Below, piece after piece: positions 1-9,108 of a stretch of 64,000 nt of DNA (its first letter is position 1; the number at the start of each line of letters is the position of its first letter). The position numbers were made by a program, and so were the translations under genes. Below the pieces are notes generated by a model, which searched no databases, was not told the origin of the DNA, and saw only the letters and a program-made list of their open reading frames with translations. Origin of the DNA: Bacteroidota bacterium (lineage in GTDB: Bacteria > Bacteroidota > Bacteroidia > AKYH767-A > OLB10); contig CP064983.1 in the NCBI GenBank assembly GCA_016699635.1, positions 124,001 to 188,000 of the forward strand, written 5' to 3'.

Positions 1-1
1 T

Positions 2-1603
2 TATAACCGATTGCAAAACGATGTTAGAGCAAGTCATATTCTTATTAAGTTAAGCAGCGATGCTTTACCAAAAGACACTTTGGCTGCATATAACAGAATA
101 ATGAAAATCAGAGAAAAGATTGTAAAAGGTGCAGATTTTGAAAAGATGGCTCGCGATAGCTCTGAAGATCCTTCTGCAAAAGAAAATGGTGGCGACCTTG
201 GATATTTTACAGGCTTGCAGATGGTTTACCCTTTTGAAACTGCTGCCTACAACACCAAGCCCGGTCAGGTGTCAATGCCTATACGGACACGTTTCGGTTA
301 TCATATTATTAAGGTAAGTGACATTCGTCCTGCTGTTGGCGAAATACACACTGCACACATCATGATTAAGGTTAATAAAAGTGATAATGACTCTGTGCAA
401 AAAGAAGCCAAGCGTAAAATTGATGAAATATATGCCAAGTTCAAAGCCGGTGAGAAATTTGAAGATTTGGCAAAACAATATTCTGATGATAAAGGCTCTG
501 CTGTAAATGGTGGTGTTCTTCCTTGGTTTGGCACAGGCAAAATGGTTCCTGAATATGAAAAAGCATCTTTTGCATTGTTAAAAGACAACGATGTTTCAGC
601 ACCTATCAAATCTGCTTATGGATGGCATATCATAAAGCGTTTAGAAAAACGAGGCATAGCATCATTTGATGAAAAGAAAAATGAACTGAAAAATCAGATT
701 ATGCGCGACAGCCGCAATGAAATGGGTAGAGCTTCTTTAGTTGCTAAAATCAAGAAAGAAAATAACTTTAAAGAATTTGCTGCTAACAAAGATGAATATA
801 TTAAATCGCTTGATACCACACTTGCTGATGGTACTTATAACGACTCTACAGCATTGAAGAAAACAAAACCTTTGTTTAACCTGGCAGGTAAAGACTATAC
901 ACAATTTGATTTTGCAGCTTATCTGGCAAAACATCAGACAAAAAGAAAAGACATAACCTCTCAGGCAATAGCCCATTCTCAGTACGAAAATTTTGTAACA
1001 GACGCTTGTATTGCTCTTGAGGAATCACAATTAGACAAAAAATATCCGGATTTTAAAGCATTGATGGATGAATACAGAGATGGTATTTTACTATTCGATC
1101 TTACAGACAAAATGGTTTGGAGTAAAGCAGTTAAAGACACCACAGGATTAGAGCAGTTTTATGAGAAAAACAAAAACAACTACATGTGGGGTGAGCGTTT
1201 AGACGCTGTAATCTACACTTGTAAAAATGCTGATGTGGCAAAAGAGGCAAGAAAGATGCTTAAAAAGAAAAAGTCTGACAGTGAAATTGCTGCAACATTA
1301 AATAAAGATTCATCACTGAATATAAACATCAAAGACGGAAAATATTCTAAAGGCGATAATGAAATCGTTGATAAACTTGAATGGAAGCCGGGCTTATCTG
1401 CTGACTTGAAAGATAACAATCAAGTGGTTTTTGTTGATGTAAAATCAAGACTTGCAGGACAGCCTAAAAAGTTAGACGAAGCACGTGGATTGATAACTGC
1501 CGACTATCAGAATTATCTTGAAAAATCGTGGATAACAGAATTGCGTAAAAAATACAGCTATTCGGTAAACGAAGATGTTTTAAAATCTATGTTTGCCAAG
1601 TAA
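2..1603 (+). CDS. Parvulin-type peptidyl-prolyl isomerase (PpiC/SurA-like), 5' partial
   Basis: Periplasmic folding factor expected to isomerise Xaa-Pro bonds in outer-membrane or secreted proteins. The frame is open from the window edge, so the true start and any signal peptide lie outside; the TTG at 11 falls inside the first domain and is not a convincing start. Two consecutive parvulin domains are visible. The first begins at RASHILIK with a GGDLGYF motif, and the second begins at TAHIMIKV with GGVLPWFG; each ends in a GYHIIK or GWHIIK strand. They are followed by about 300 residues of charged, helical C-terminal region I do not recognise. It is the first gene of a tight run: 11 bp separate it from the next lipoprotein gene, then come a SurA homologue and MoxR. 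The family assignment is firm; client proteins are unknown. Confidence 0.9.
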   Translation, partial: YNRLQNDVRASHILIKLSSDALPKDTLAAYNRIMKIREKIVKGADFEKMARDSSEDPSAKENGGDLGYFTGLQMVYPFETAAYNTKPGQVSMPIRTRFGYHIIKVSDIRPAVGEIHTAHIMIKVNKSDNDSVQKEAKRKIDEIYAKFKAGEKFEDLAKQYSDDKGSAVNGGVLPWFGTGKMVPEYEKASFALLKDNDVSAPIKSAYGWHIIKRLEKRGIASFDEKKNELKNQIMRDSRNEMGRASLVAKIKKENNFKEFAANKDEYIKSLDTTLADGTYNDSTALKKTKPLFNLAGKDYTQFDFAAYLAKHQTKRKDITSQAIAHSQYENFVTDACIALEESQLDKKYPDFKALMDEYRDGILLFDLTDKMVWSKAVKDTTGLEQFYEKNKNNYMWGERLDAVIYTCKNADVAKEARKMLKKKKSDSEIAATLNKDSSLNINIKDGKYSKGDNEIVDKLEWKPGLSADLKDNNQVVFVDVKSRLAGQPKKLDEARGLITADYQNYLEKSWITELRKKYSYSVNEDVLKSMFAK

Positions 1604-1614
1604 GAAACAGCATA

Positions 1615-2502
1615 TTGAAAAAACAACACATAACAATTAATGGTTCCGGCTTGCTTTTAGCATTTGCCGGAACTGTTTTTTTAATGAGTTGTAACAACCT
1701 GCCCGTTGACTTCAAAAAGGATAAGAATAAAAATGCTATTGCACGCGTTTATGATAAGTATTTGTATTCTTACGAAATTAAAGACCTTGTTCCTAAAGAC
1801 GCTACACCGCAAGACAGTGCTATGATTGTAAAAAGTTTTGTGGACGATTGGATAAAACAAAATATTGTATTGCATCAGGCAGAAAATAATCTTCTTGACG
1901 AACAAAAAAATGTAGAAAAACAATTGCAGGAATATCGCAACTCTTTAGTCACTTTTGCCTACGAACAGGAGTTGGTTCGTCAGCGACTTGACACTACAGT
2001 TACAGATGAGGAAATTGAAAAGTACTATAATGAAAACAACAAGAATTTTTTGTTGAAGAGTAATATTATAAAAGCTACTTTCATAAAAGCAGCTAAGAAA
2101 ACACCAAAGATTGATAAACTTAAATCATGGTTTAACTCGTCTAAAGAAAAAGATAGACAACTCCTTGAAAAGTTTTGTTTTCAATATGCCATTGATTATT
2201 CTTTAAATGACAATGATTGGATGCAGTTTGATGATTTACTTAAAAGAGTACCTATTAAAACCTATGACAAAGAAGAATTTTTGCGTAACAACAGAAATAT
2301 CGAAACTGCTGATTCAGCACACATATACCTCGTAAAAATTACTGACTTTAAAACCAATGAAAGTGTTTCGCCACTTGCCTTCGTAAAAGACAATATTAAG
2401 AACCTGATTATTAACAAAAGAAAACTTGCTCTAATAGAACAAATGCAGAAATCGGCATTTGATCAAGCACTTAAAAATAATGATTTTGAAATATATAAAT
2501 AG
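1615..2502 (+). CDS. SurA-N-like lipoprotein without a PPIase domain
   Basis: Predicted lipoprotein of 295 residues, starting at a TTG codon 11 bp after the upstream isomerase gene. The N-terminus is a hydrophobic segment ending in a lipobox (FLMSC), so it should be lipidated and exported. The remainder is charged and helical and resembles the SurA N-terminal chaperone region; I see no parvulin motif (no GG-x-LG, no GYH strand). Its position between two parvulin proteins suggests a non-catalytic chaperone partner for outer-membrane protein biogenesis. This three-gene order is a familiar Bacteroidota arrangement, but the function is inferred from context. It overlaps the next gene by 23 bp. 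No frameshift is visible. Confidence 0.75.
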   Translation: MKKQHITINGSGLLLAFAGTVFLMSCNNLPVDFKKDKNKNAIARVYDKYLYSYEIKDLVPKDATPQDSAMIVKSFVDDWIKQNIVLHQAENNLLDEQKNVEKQLQEYRNSLVTFAYEQELVRQRLDTTVTDEEIEKYYNENNKNFLLKSNIIKATFIKAAKKTPKIDKLKSWFNSSKEKDRQLLEKFCFQYAIDYSLNDNDWMQFDDLLKRVPIKTYDKEEFLRNNRNIETADSAHIYLVKITDFKTNESVSPLAFVKDNIKNLIINKRKLALIEQMQKSAFDQALKNNDFEIYK

Positions 2503-3837
2503 AACATTTCTGCTCTTGATGGTATTCATTATGCCATCGCTGTTGTATGCACAAAAATCCGATACTGTAATAGATCAGATAATTGGTATTGTTGGAAATA
2601 AAATCATTTTGCAATCTGACCTTGAGGCACAATACCAACAGTATCTTGCACAGGGTCATTACAAAGATGAGTCAGCAAAATGCGATGTCTTGGACCAGTT
2701 GTTGCTGACCAAATTACTTATTCATTACGCCAATATTGACAGTGTTACTGTTAGCGATGCACAGGTTGAAGGTGAAATTGAAAAGCGCATCGCCTATTTT
2801 ACAGAGCAGTTTAATGGCTCAACAGAGAAGTTGGAAGAATATTATCAGAAATCTGTTCCTGAAATTAAAGATGAATTCCGTCCTTTAGTGAAAGAGCAGT
2901 TGCTTGCGCAAACCATGCAACAAAAAATAATTGGTAAGGCATCGGCATCACCTGCTGATGTCAAAGCATACTTTAATTCTATTCCGAAAGACAGCCTTCC
3001 ATATATTAATTCCGAATTGGAATACGGTGAAATTGCATTTAAAATTGCTGTCTCCGATGAAGAAAAAAATAAAGTGAAAGCAAGACTTGAAGAAATAAGA
3101 ACACGCTTGTTGAAGGGTGAGGATTTTGCAACACTTGCAATACTTTATTCTCAGGATGCAGGCTCTGCAAAGAATGGCGGAGAACTTGGTTTTGTTCCAC
3201 GCGGACAGTTTGTACCGGAGTTTGAAGCTATTGCTTATAAATTGAAAAAGGTGAAATTTCACCAATCATAGAAACAAAGTTCGGTTATCATGTTGTGCAA
3301 TTAATTGATCGCAGAGGAGAAACTATCAATGTGCGCCACATATTACTGAAGCCTGAAGTCAGCAATAAAGATTTGTTAGCCACAAAAGCAAAAGCTGACA
3401 GTATTGCATTTGATATCAGAAGTGGCAAAATGAAATTTGAAGATGCTGCAATACAATATTCAGATGCAGAAGATTCAAAAAACAATGGTGGCAATGTGGT
3501 GAACCCTGCCACAGGTAACACACGTTTTGAAGCCAATCAGGTAGATGCCATGGTATTTTTTCAGCTTGACAAACTTAAAGAAGGCGAAGTAAGCAACCCT
3601 GCATTAATCACATCACGTGAGGGCACACAGTATTATAAAATATTTCTGCTTAAGAAACGTACCCAACCACACGTTGCCAATCTTACTGACGATTATCAAC
3701 GTATTCAGCAGGCTGCATTAAGTTATAAACAAGCTAAATTGATGGATGACTGGATTGTGAGAAAGAGGAAATCAACATACGTAAGAATTGACCCTGAATA
3801 CAGTCATTGCGAAGAGATAAAAAAATGGTCTAACTAA
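2480..3837 (+). CDS. surA: SurA-like periplasmic chaperone / peptidyl-prolyl isomerase (one frameshift)
   Basis: Periplasmic chaperone for outer-membrane proteins. I chose the ATG at 2480 because it gives a signal peptide (MILKYINRTF, then a hydrophobic core ending LLYAQ); the frame extends slightly upstream only through a TTG. After the signal comes a SurA_N region (IDQIIGIVGNKIILQSDLE), then two parvulin domains, one with GGELGFVPRG and one with NVRHILLKP. The reading frame breaks near 3245. The run of five A at 3245-3249 needs a sixth, after which the sequence continues KKGEISPIIETKFGYHVVQ into the second domain. Corrected length is about 452 residues, normal for the family. It overlaps the upstream lipoprotein gene and is followed 17 bp later by a MoxR ATPase. 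Confidence 0.88.
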
Positions 3838-3854
3838 CACAAAAAATATTCGAA

Positions 3855-4823
3855 ATGAATCAACAATATACATCAGATGTTGAAGCTATAAAAGGATTAG
3901 TCAACAGTTATCAGAAACTTCGAACAGAAATCGGAAAAGTAATTGTCGGGCAGGATGAAGTTGTACGTGATGTATTAATTTCTATTTTCAGCAAAGGACA
4001 CTGCCTTCTTGTTGGTGTACCCGGTTTAGCAAAAACGCTTTTAGTAAACACAATTTCACAAGCATTAGGACTTTCATTCAGCCGCATTCAATTTACGCCT
4101 GATTTAATGCCAAGTGATATTACAGGTATTGAAATATTAGACGAAAACAGACACTTTAAGTTTATCAAAGGTCCAGTCTTTGCCAATATAATTCTTGCAG
4201 ATGAGATTAACCGTACGCCTCCTAAAACACAGGCAGCACTTCTTGAAGCCATGCAGGAAAGGTCTGTAACCGTTTCCGGAAAACGTTATGAGTTGCCTAA
4301 TCCATTTTTTGTTCTGGCAACACAAAATCCAATAGAACAGGAGGGTACTTATCCCCTTCCTGAAGCTCAGCTCGACCGATTTATGTTTAATGTTTTCCTC
4401 GACTATCCCTCGTTTGAGGAAGAAGTTCTGGTTGTAAAAAACACAACCGGTGATAAACTTGGCAAAGCAGAGAAAGTGCTTGACGAAAATGAAATTACTT
4501 TTTTTCAGGATCTGATTCGCAAAATCCCTGTACCAGACAATGTATTGCACTATGCAGTAGGTCTTACTGCAAAAACACGTCCGGGAGCTGAAAACAAATC
4601 TGCAATGATTAATGATTATGTTGCATGGGGAGCAGGTCCGCGTGCATCACAGTTTTTAGTTATAGGTGCTAAATGTCATGCTGCAATCAACGGTAAGTTT
4701 TCTCCTGATATTGAAGATGTAAAAGCAGTTGCCGTTCCAATACTTCGTCATCGTTTAGTGCGTAATTATAAGGCAGAAGCTGATGGTGTTTCTGTTGAAA
4801 AAATCATTGACAGCATCTTGTAG
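3855..4823 (+). CDS. MoxR family AAA+ ATPase
   Basis: Cytoplasmic AAA+ ATPase of the MoxR branch, a chaperone-like family usually linked to maturation of metal-dependent or von Willebrand-type proteins. It is 322 residues, typical for MoxR. Walker A is GVPGLAKT (about residues 54-61), Walker B is ILADEINR (about 113-120), sensor motifs follow (ATQNPIEQEGTYPLPEAQ), and the C-terminal lid region ends in an ILRHRLVRNY segment. The start is the ATG at 3855. Usually moxR is followed by a DUF58 gene and VWA genes; here a lipoprotein of unknown function follows after two inverted repeats, so the usual partners are missing from this locus. It is co-directional with the surA operon and 17 bp downstream of it, so probably co-transcribed. 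Confidence 0.93.
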   Translation: MNQQYTSDVEAIKGLVNSYQKLRTEIGKVIVGQDEVVRDVLISIFSKGHCLLVGVPGLAKTLLVNTISQALGLSFSRIQFTPDLMPSDITGIEILDENRHFKFIKGPVFANIILADEINRTPPKTQAALLEAMQERSVTVSGKRYELPNPFFVLATQNPIEQEGTYPLPEAQLDRFMFNVFLDYPSFEEEVLVVKNTTGDKLGKAEKVLDENEITFFQDLIRKIPVPDNVLHYAVGLTAKTRPGAENKSAMINDYVAWGAGPRASQFLVIGAKCHAAINGKFSPDIEDVKAVAVPILRHRLVRNYKAEADGVSVEKIIDSIL

Positions 4824-4899
4824 TTTTCTATTTTTCGTTAATCTCCTCCTCTTTTCATTCTCTTCGGAAAACATCAAATCCGCGATTTCTGACTCATAG

Positions 4900-4927
4900 C
4901 ACCAATCACCATAATTGGTGATTGGTG
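4900..4927 (+). other. Perfect 11-bp inverted repeat (hairpin)
   Basis: CACCAATCACC at 4900-4910 pairs with GGTGATTGGTG at 4917-4927 across a 6-nt loop. It lies 76 bp after the moxR stop and is followed by ATTATTTC, which is only a weak U-tract. It could terminate moxR transcription or act in the leader of the next gene. Confidence 0.6.
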
Positions 4928-4940
4928 ATTATTTCTGATA

Positions 4941-4971
4941 TTATTAGTTTTACATTTTATTAAACTAATAA
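4941..4971 (+). promoter_or_regulatory. Second inverted repeat directly upstream of a start codon
   Basis: TTATTAGTTT (4941-4950) and AAACTAATAA (4962-4971) are a perfect 10-bp inverted repeat with an 11-nt spacer, ending 3 bp before the ATG at 4975. The spacer contains TACATTTT, one mismatch from the Bacteroidota -7 element TAnnTTTG. This could be an operator over the promoter or an RNA hairpin next to the start codon. Regulation is inference. Confidence 0.45.
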
Positions 4972-4974
4972 AAG

Positions 4975-6105
4975 ATGAGGACATTAAAATTGATTGGCTG
5001 CGGATTACTGATGACAATTATTGCATCTTGCAGCAGTGGAGACTCTTCCGAACAGGAAACTGATGAAGGAACAGAAACTGGTACAACAACACAGGCAACA
5101 GAAAGAAATTTCTCAGGTAAAAATAGCAATTGGGCAAAATTAGTTGCAGTTGAAAATCGCGATGCTAATGGCAATTTGGTGTCCACAATACCATTACCTT
5201 CAAATTGGAAAATACATAACAGCAGACAACAAGGCGATCCTACTTTTACAGGTCCTGATGGAATTGTAGTTAAAGATTATCCGCTTCAGATGTTTAATTA
5301 CCCATTTGATCAAAACACACAGTATATCTATAGTCAAAGTGGACAACAGGTTAGAGATTTCCCAGGTGTAGAACAGGTCATTCAACAAGATTTAATTCCT
5401 GTTTGCCGCAATCAGGGACTTTCATTCATAAAATATTATGAGTTGCCGGAAGTATCGCGGATTGAGAAATGGTATAGCGATCAGTTATTTCAGGCAGTAC
5501 CAATGGATAAAAAAACATTTGCTATTGGAACAGATTGGCAAACTGCTGATGGCAATCCCTATTTTTTACTTGTACATTTTTCTATCAGCACCACTGCGCA
5601 ACTGCGAATGTGGAGTTATTTTGTTTCCAGCCTGGAAGCAGACAAGGATGTTTTTGAGAAAGCAAAGAAGCAACTCTTGTTTTCAATTTCAAATGCACAT
5701 TACGAACTGGAACCCATTATGGCTTACAACAGATCGGAGGCAGAAAAAGCCGGAAGAAGTTGGGCTCAGTTTAATGCTAGGATGGCACAAAATCAGGCAA
5801 ACTTTGAAGCATCACAACGTGCACACATCAATAAAACAAATGCTATAAACGATGCCATTATGAGTGGCTACCGCGAAAGAAATGCTGCATCAGACAGAAT
5901 GCAGGAACAACGTATTGATGGAATTTATGAAAGAACCAATGTTGTGGATGAAAGCGGACAGAAGTATAAAGTTGAAAGTGGTTACAATCAATACTGGATG
6001 AATAACGATGGTGAATATATCAGTACGGATAAGGTTGATTATAACCCCAACCTTGATGATAATATGAATGACCAAAAATGGCAGGAGTTAAAAGAAATTA
6101 AATAG
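4975..6105 (+). CDS. Lipoprotein of unknown function
   Basis: I do not recognise the family. The 376-residue product starts with a signal ending in a lipobox (IASC, about residues 17-20) followed by a Ser/Glu/Thr-rich linker of about 25 residues, typical of surface or periplasmic lipoproteins. A globular region with aromatic residues follows (around residues 45-240). Then comes a helical Gln/Ala/Arg-rich segment (about 240-320) that could form a coiled coil, and a Tyr/Asp/Asn-rich tail. It stands alone between moxR and the convergent ftsY, whose stop is 9 bp away; no terminator hairpin is visible in that gap. Two inverted repeats lie directly upstream. The frame is intact from ATG to TAG. Confidence 0.7.
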   Translation: MRTLKLIGCGLLMTIIASCSSGDSSEQETDEGTETGTTTQATERNFSGKNSNWAKLVAVENRDANGNLVSTIPLPSNWKIHNSRQQGDPTFTGPDGIVVKDYPLQMFNYPFDQNTQYIYSQSGQQVRDFPGVEQVIQQDLIPVCRNQGLSFIKYYELPEVSRIEKWYSDQLFQAVPMDKKTFAIGTDWQTADGNPYFLLVHFSISTTAQLRMWSYFVSSLEADKDVFEKAKKQLLFSISNAHYELEPIMAYNRSEAEKAGRSWAQFNARMAQNQANFEASQRAHINKTNAINDAIMSGYRERNAASDRMQEQRIDGIYERTNVVDESGQKYKVESGYNQYWMNNDGEYISTDKVDYNPNLDDNMNDQKWQELKEIK

Positions 6106-6113
6106 CAGTAATG

Positions 6114-7065
6114 CTATTTTGCAAAAAGAGAATCAACAAAACTAACCCTGTCAAAAGCCTGTAAGTCGGTCATCTTCTCTCCTACTCCAATATATTTTAC
6201 AGGTATTTTAAACTCATCAGAAATACCAATCACCACACCACCTTTTGCAGTGCCATCTAATTTTGTCAGCGCAAGTGCATTAACTTCTGTTGCAGCAGTA
6301 AACTGTCTTGCCTGCTCAATAGCATTCTGACCTGTTGAAGCATCAAGCACCAATAAAATTTCATGAGGTGCATCGGACACAACTTTCTGCATTACACGTT
6401 TTATTTTAGTCAACTCATTCATGAGATTAACTTTATTGTGCAAGCGACCTGCTGTATCTATTATAACCACATCGCTGTTCTGAGCCACACCTGACTTAAC
6501 AGTATCAAATGCAACCGAAGCCGGATCGGCATTCATTCCTTGCGAAACAATAGGCACCTGAACACGTTCTGCCCAAATGTTTAACTGATCTACTGCAGCA
6601 GCACGAAAAGTGTCGGCCGCACCCAGTAACACATTTTTTCCTGATTGTTTAAACTGATATGCCAATTTACCAATAGTCGTTGTCTTGCCCACGCCATTTA
6701 CACCTACAACCATTATGATATAGGGTTTCTTACTTTCATCAATTAAATTGGCCACAGTAGCCGATTTGTTCTCGCCAAGTAATGCAGCTATTTCTTCTTT
6801 TAAAATTGTATTCAACTGATCGGTTCCCACATATTTATCACGTGCTACCCTGTCCTGAATTCGTTTTACAATTTTTAAAGTTGTATCCACTCCAACGTCA
6901 GACGAGACTAAAATCTCCTCTACATTATCGAAAGACTTCATCATCAACTGTTGACTTACCAATTACTGCTTTGGTAATTTTTGTAAAAAAATTTTCACGT
7001 GTTTTATTTAATCCGCTCTCAAGTGATTCTTTATCTTTTTTCGAAAACAGTCCGAAAAATGCCAT
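6114..7065 (-). CDS. ftsY: Signal recognition particle receptor FtsY (one frameshift)
   Basis: GTPase receptor that docks SRP-ribosome complexes at the inner membrane for co-translational insertion. G1 is GVNGVGKTT, G3 is DTAGR and G4 is TKLDG, and the ADTFRAAA motif is intact. The N-terminus is in another frame: from the ATG at 7065 it reads MAFFGLFSKKDKESLESG and continues to GKSTVDDEV. It joins the main frame if one base of the AAA at 6931-6933 (plus strand) is removed, giving VFDNVEEILVSSDVG. Corrected length is 316 residues with the short N-domain typical of Bacteroidota. It follows rpmB-rpmG-DUF4295 on the same strand, the usual Bacteroidota order, although a terminator lies between. 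Confidence 0.95.
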
Positions 7066-7090
7066 ATTATGATTCTTTTATTATAGTATT

Positions 7091-7128
7091 AAAACAAAAA
7101 CAGCCTTCTTCCTTAGGGAAGAAAGCTG
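7091..7128 (-). terminator. Rho-independent terminator after the rpmB-rpmG-DUF4295 operon
   Basis: Read on the minus strand, an imperfect stem of CAGCTTTCTTCC and GGAAGAAGGCTG with a short loop is followed by TTTTTGTTTT. It sits 20 bp after the DUF4295 stop and 26 bp before ftsY, so ftsY is probably transcribed by partial readthrough or its own promoter. Confidence 0.8.
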
Positions 7129-7147
7129 TCATTCGATTTCATAAATA

Positions 7148-7300
7148 TTATTTCTCTTTCAAAAAATCTTTTACGTGATCGTTATGCACAATCTCTTCTT
7201 TGAATGAATAGGCTCCATTGGCACCTTTCACCATTTTTATCACCTTGGAAAACTCTTTTCCTTTACCGGTTTTAAGTGTTGCAACTACTTTTTTAGCCAT
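7148..7300 (-). CDS. DUF4295 family small protein
   Basis: Fifty-residue basic protein starting MAKKVVATLKTGKGKEFSKV and ending VKDFLKEK. It matches the Bacteroidota-specific DUF4295 family, which is almost always encoded next to rpmB and rpmG and is probably ribosome-associated; the function is unknown. It lies 17 bp after rpmG and is followed by a terminator. The frame is intact. Confidence 0.9.
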   Translation of the reverse strand: MAKKVVATLKTGKGKEFSKVIKMVKGANGAYSFKEEIVHNDHVKDFLKEK

Positions 7301-7317
7301 TTTATTTAAGCTTTAAA

Positions 7318-7500
7318 TTATTTAATTTCTTTATGAAGAGTAACTTTTTTCAGAATGGGGTTGTATTTTTTCAACTCCAAACGCTCTGTAGTGTTCTTCT
7401 TGTTCTTTGTTGTGATATAACGTGATGTTCCGGGCATACCGCTGTTCTTATGCTCTGTGCACTCCATGATAACCTGAACTCTGTTTCCTTTTTTTGCCAT
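7318..7500 (-). CDS. rpmG: 50S ribosomal protein L33
   Basis: Large-subunit protein bL33, 60 residues, starting MAKKGNRVQVIMECTEHK and carrying the family signatures SRYITTKNKKNTTERLELKKY and NP near the C-terminus. Only one of the zinc-ribbon cysteines is present (C14), so this is the zinc-free form. It lies 12 bp after rpmB and 17 bp before DUF4295 in one operon. Confidence 0.97.
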   Translation of the reverse strand: MAKKGNRVQVIMECTEHKNSGMPGTSRYITTKNKKNTTERLELKKYNPILKKVTLHKEIK

Positions 7501-7512
7501 GATGCTAAAAGA

Positions 7513-7744
7513 TTAAATGTGTCCTTTTTTTATCAGACTGTTTATACAGGCTGAAATTCCTTTTTTATTGATGGTACGGATTGCAGAAGCAGATACTTTT
7601 AAAGTAACCCACCACCGGTTTCCGAATAAAAAACTTTTTTGTTTGCAGATTTGGATTGAATCTGCGCTTTGTTTTACGATTGGAAAAAGAAATATTGTTT
7701 CCAACAATACTTGTCTTTCCGGTCAAATCACATATACGGGACAT
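7513..7744 (-). CDS. rpmB: 50S ribosomal protein L28 (two frameshifts)
   Basis: Large-subunit protein bL28. From the ATG at 7744 the frame reads MSRICDLTGKTSIVGNNISF and then KRRFNPNLQTKKFF. The C-terminal part (WVTLKVSASAIRTINKKG ... KKGHI) is in another frame. Two single-base losses between about 7605 and 7640 explain this: one T in the T6 run (coding strand), and one base before TGGTGGG, giving KKFFYSETGRWVTLKV, which aligns without gaps to the family. Corrected length is 77 residues, as expected. An essential gene broken twice in 40 bp is strong evidence that the frameshifts are sequence errors. First gene of the rpmB-rpmG-DUF4295 operon. Confidence 0.93.
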
Positions 7745-7770
7745 AACTACTCAATTTTATTAAGGGAGTG

Positions 7771-7801
7771 CAAAAGTAATTATTTTTTGTTTAATGCCAA
7801 A
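7771..7801 (-). promoter_or_regulatory. Bacteroidota-type promoter for rpmB
   Basis: On the minus strand TTTG (7801-7798) and TACTTTTG (7778-7771) match the -33/-7 consensus TTTG and TAnnTTTG with a 19-bp spacer. The expected transcription start leaves a leader of about 20 nt before the ATG at 7744. Confidence 0.75.
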
Positions 7802-7892
7802 TGCTTTTCATAATTTTTTACTACAGCAACCATTTCTTTGCTTTACAAGACAATAAACTATAAATCAATTATTTAACTTATTAAATTAAGCA

Positions 7893-9104
7893 CTATTCTA
7901 ATGGAATTAATGAATAATCTTTAATTTCAATAAGATTTATTCCTTGATTTTCTTTGATGCCATTGGCTGCATCTTTAACATATTTAATGTTTAACGTAGG
8001 CAAATAGCCCGCCCTAAGTGTGCCATGTGATGTATTTGATTTCACATATTCCATTACAGCTTCATAGCCCTGAAAAGCATTCAATAAAGGTTCGGTTTTA
8101 TAGCGATTAATGAAATTGTTTCTGAAACTTTTTGTTGAAGCTGCATGATAATCTAAATACGTTGATGTGAAAAAAGCAATGCGCAAATTCTTAAGTATGC
8201 TAAAGTCTATGCTTTCAAAATTTTCCCATGTTGGCAGTCCAATCGCAAATACAGGTTTTTCTATGCAGGCATTAACCTGATTGAGTATGGTATTGACATA
8301 AGCTTCGGCAGATGATGTTACTATCAGAACAGCATTTTCGGTTTTCAATATCTTACAAACGGAATCGGGGTTCACGGTACTTGTGATAAAATGCTTCAGG
8401 CGTTTTGCCGGAAGATGATCTTTAAAAATCTGTGCAATGTCTTTATCCGGTTTAACATCGCGCGCAAGCAGCACATATTTGGAATCGGGAAACCGTGTTG
8501 CAATTTCTTTAGCTGCCACCATGCATTGTGTGTAGGTTGACGGTGAGAGCATATAAACATGTTCGCTATTTGCTTTGAAATTTATGTTTGATGGTTGTGT
8601 AAGAATCAGGCTTTGTTTATTGTTGGCACTCAGACGAGCAACGGCAGGATTAAACGATGAAGGCACAGAGGCAATCACTGCTTCACACTTTACAAAATTA
8701 TTCTGCCGCCATAAACGCCACAGGGCAAAACTATCGGGAGGAGTTTCAGCAATGTTCAATTTAATATTGATTCCTAATTGTTTTAAACTGTCTGCTGCCA
8801 GTAGTGCACCCTCTGCAAACTGCAGGTTGCTCAAATTATTATAATCTGGCATAGCACTTCCTGAAGTATCATCAAACACCTGCATCTGTTGTTCCAGATT
8901 CAATGGCAACATCAACCCAATATTAAACTCTTTCTTCTCGGTCTTTTCATGAACCACTTCAGGTTTTTTCACAGGTTGTTCAACAGGCTTAGGTGCAGGT
9001 GCCGGTGGTGGCATTTGCGCAGTTTTCCTACTGCTGCTGCAACCTGCCATCAACAGTAATGCCAATGCCCAACTAAAATACTTTTTGCTGCTACTAAAAC
9101 CCAT
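7893..9104 (-). CDS. Lipoprotein with type 1 periplasmic-binding (LpoA/amino-acid-receptor-like) fold
   Basis: Predicted lipoprotein of about 403 residues. I chose the ATG at 9104 (MGFSSSKKYF) because it gives a clean signal with lipobox LLMAGC; the longer frame runs into guaA. After the lipidated Cys comes a Pro/Ala/Lys-rich linker (PPPAPAPKPVEQPVKKP). The rest resembles a type 1 periplasmic-binding domain: FNIGLMLPLN near residue 60, ALLAADSL, a central VLLARDVKPDKD stretch, and an AFFTSTYLDY segment. Related Bacteroidota proteins often carry LysM domains; none is visible here. It lies 4 bp after guaA on the same strand, so probably one operon. Ligand and role are unknown; a peptidoglycan-synthesis activator like LpoA is possible. 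Confidence 0.7.
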   Translation of the reverse strand: MGFSSSKKYFSWALALLLMAGCSSSRKTAQMPPPAPAPKPVEQPVKKPEVVHEKTEKKEFNIGLMLPLNLEQQMQVFDDTSGSAMPDYNNLSNLQFAEGALLAADSLKQLGINIKLNIAETPPDSFALWRLWRQNNFVKCEAVIASVPSSFNPAVARLSANNKQSLILTQPSNINFKANSEHVYMLSPSTYTQCMVAAKEIATRFPDSKYVLLARDVKPDKDIAQIFKDHLPAKRLKHFITSTVNPDSVCKILKTENAVLIVTSSAEAYVNTILNQVNACIEKPVFAIGLPTWENFESIDFSILKNLRIAFFTSTYLDYHAASTKSFRNNFINRYKTEPLLNAFQGYEAVMEYVKSNTSHGTLRAGYLPTLNIKYVKDAANGIKENQGINLIEIKDYSLIPLE

Positions 9105-9108
9105 AATC

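Noticed and set aside
3240..3300. Programmed frameshifting in surA
   Set aside because: The same kind of A-run shift occurs in over 20 unrelated genes in both directions, with no shared slippery heptamer or downstream structure.
7517..7813. Plus-strand frame opposite rpmB
   Set aside because: It is the antisense of rpmB and its promoter; no homology or signal.
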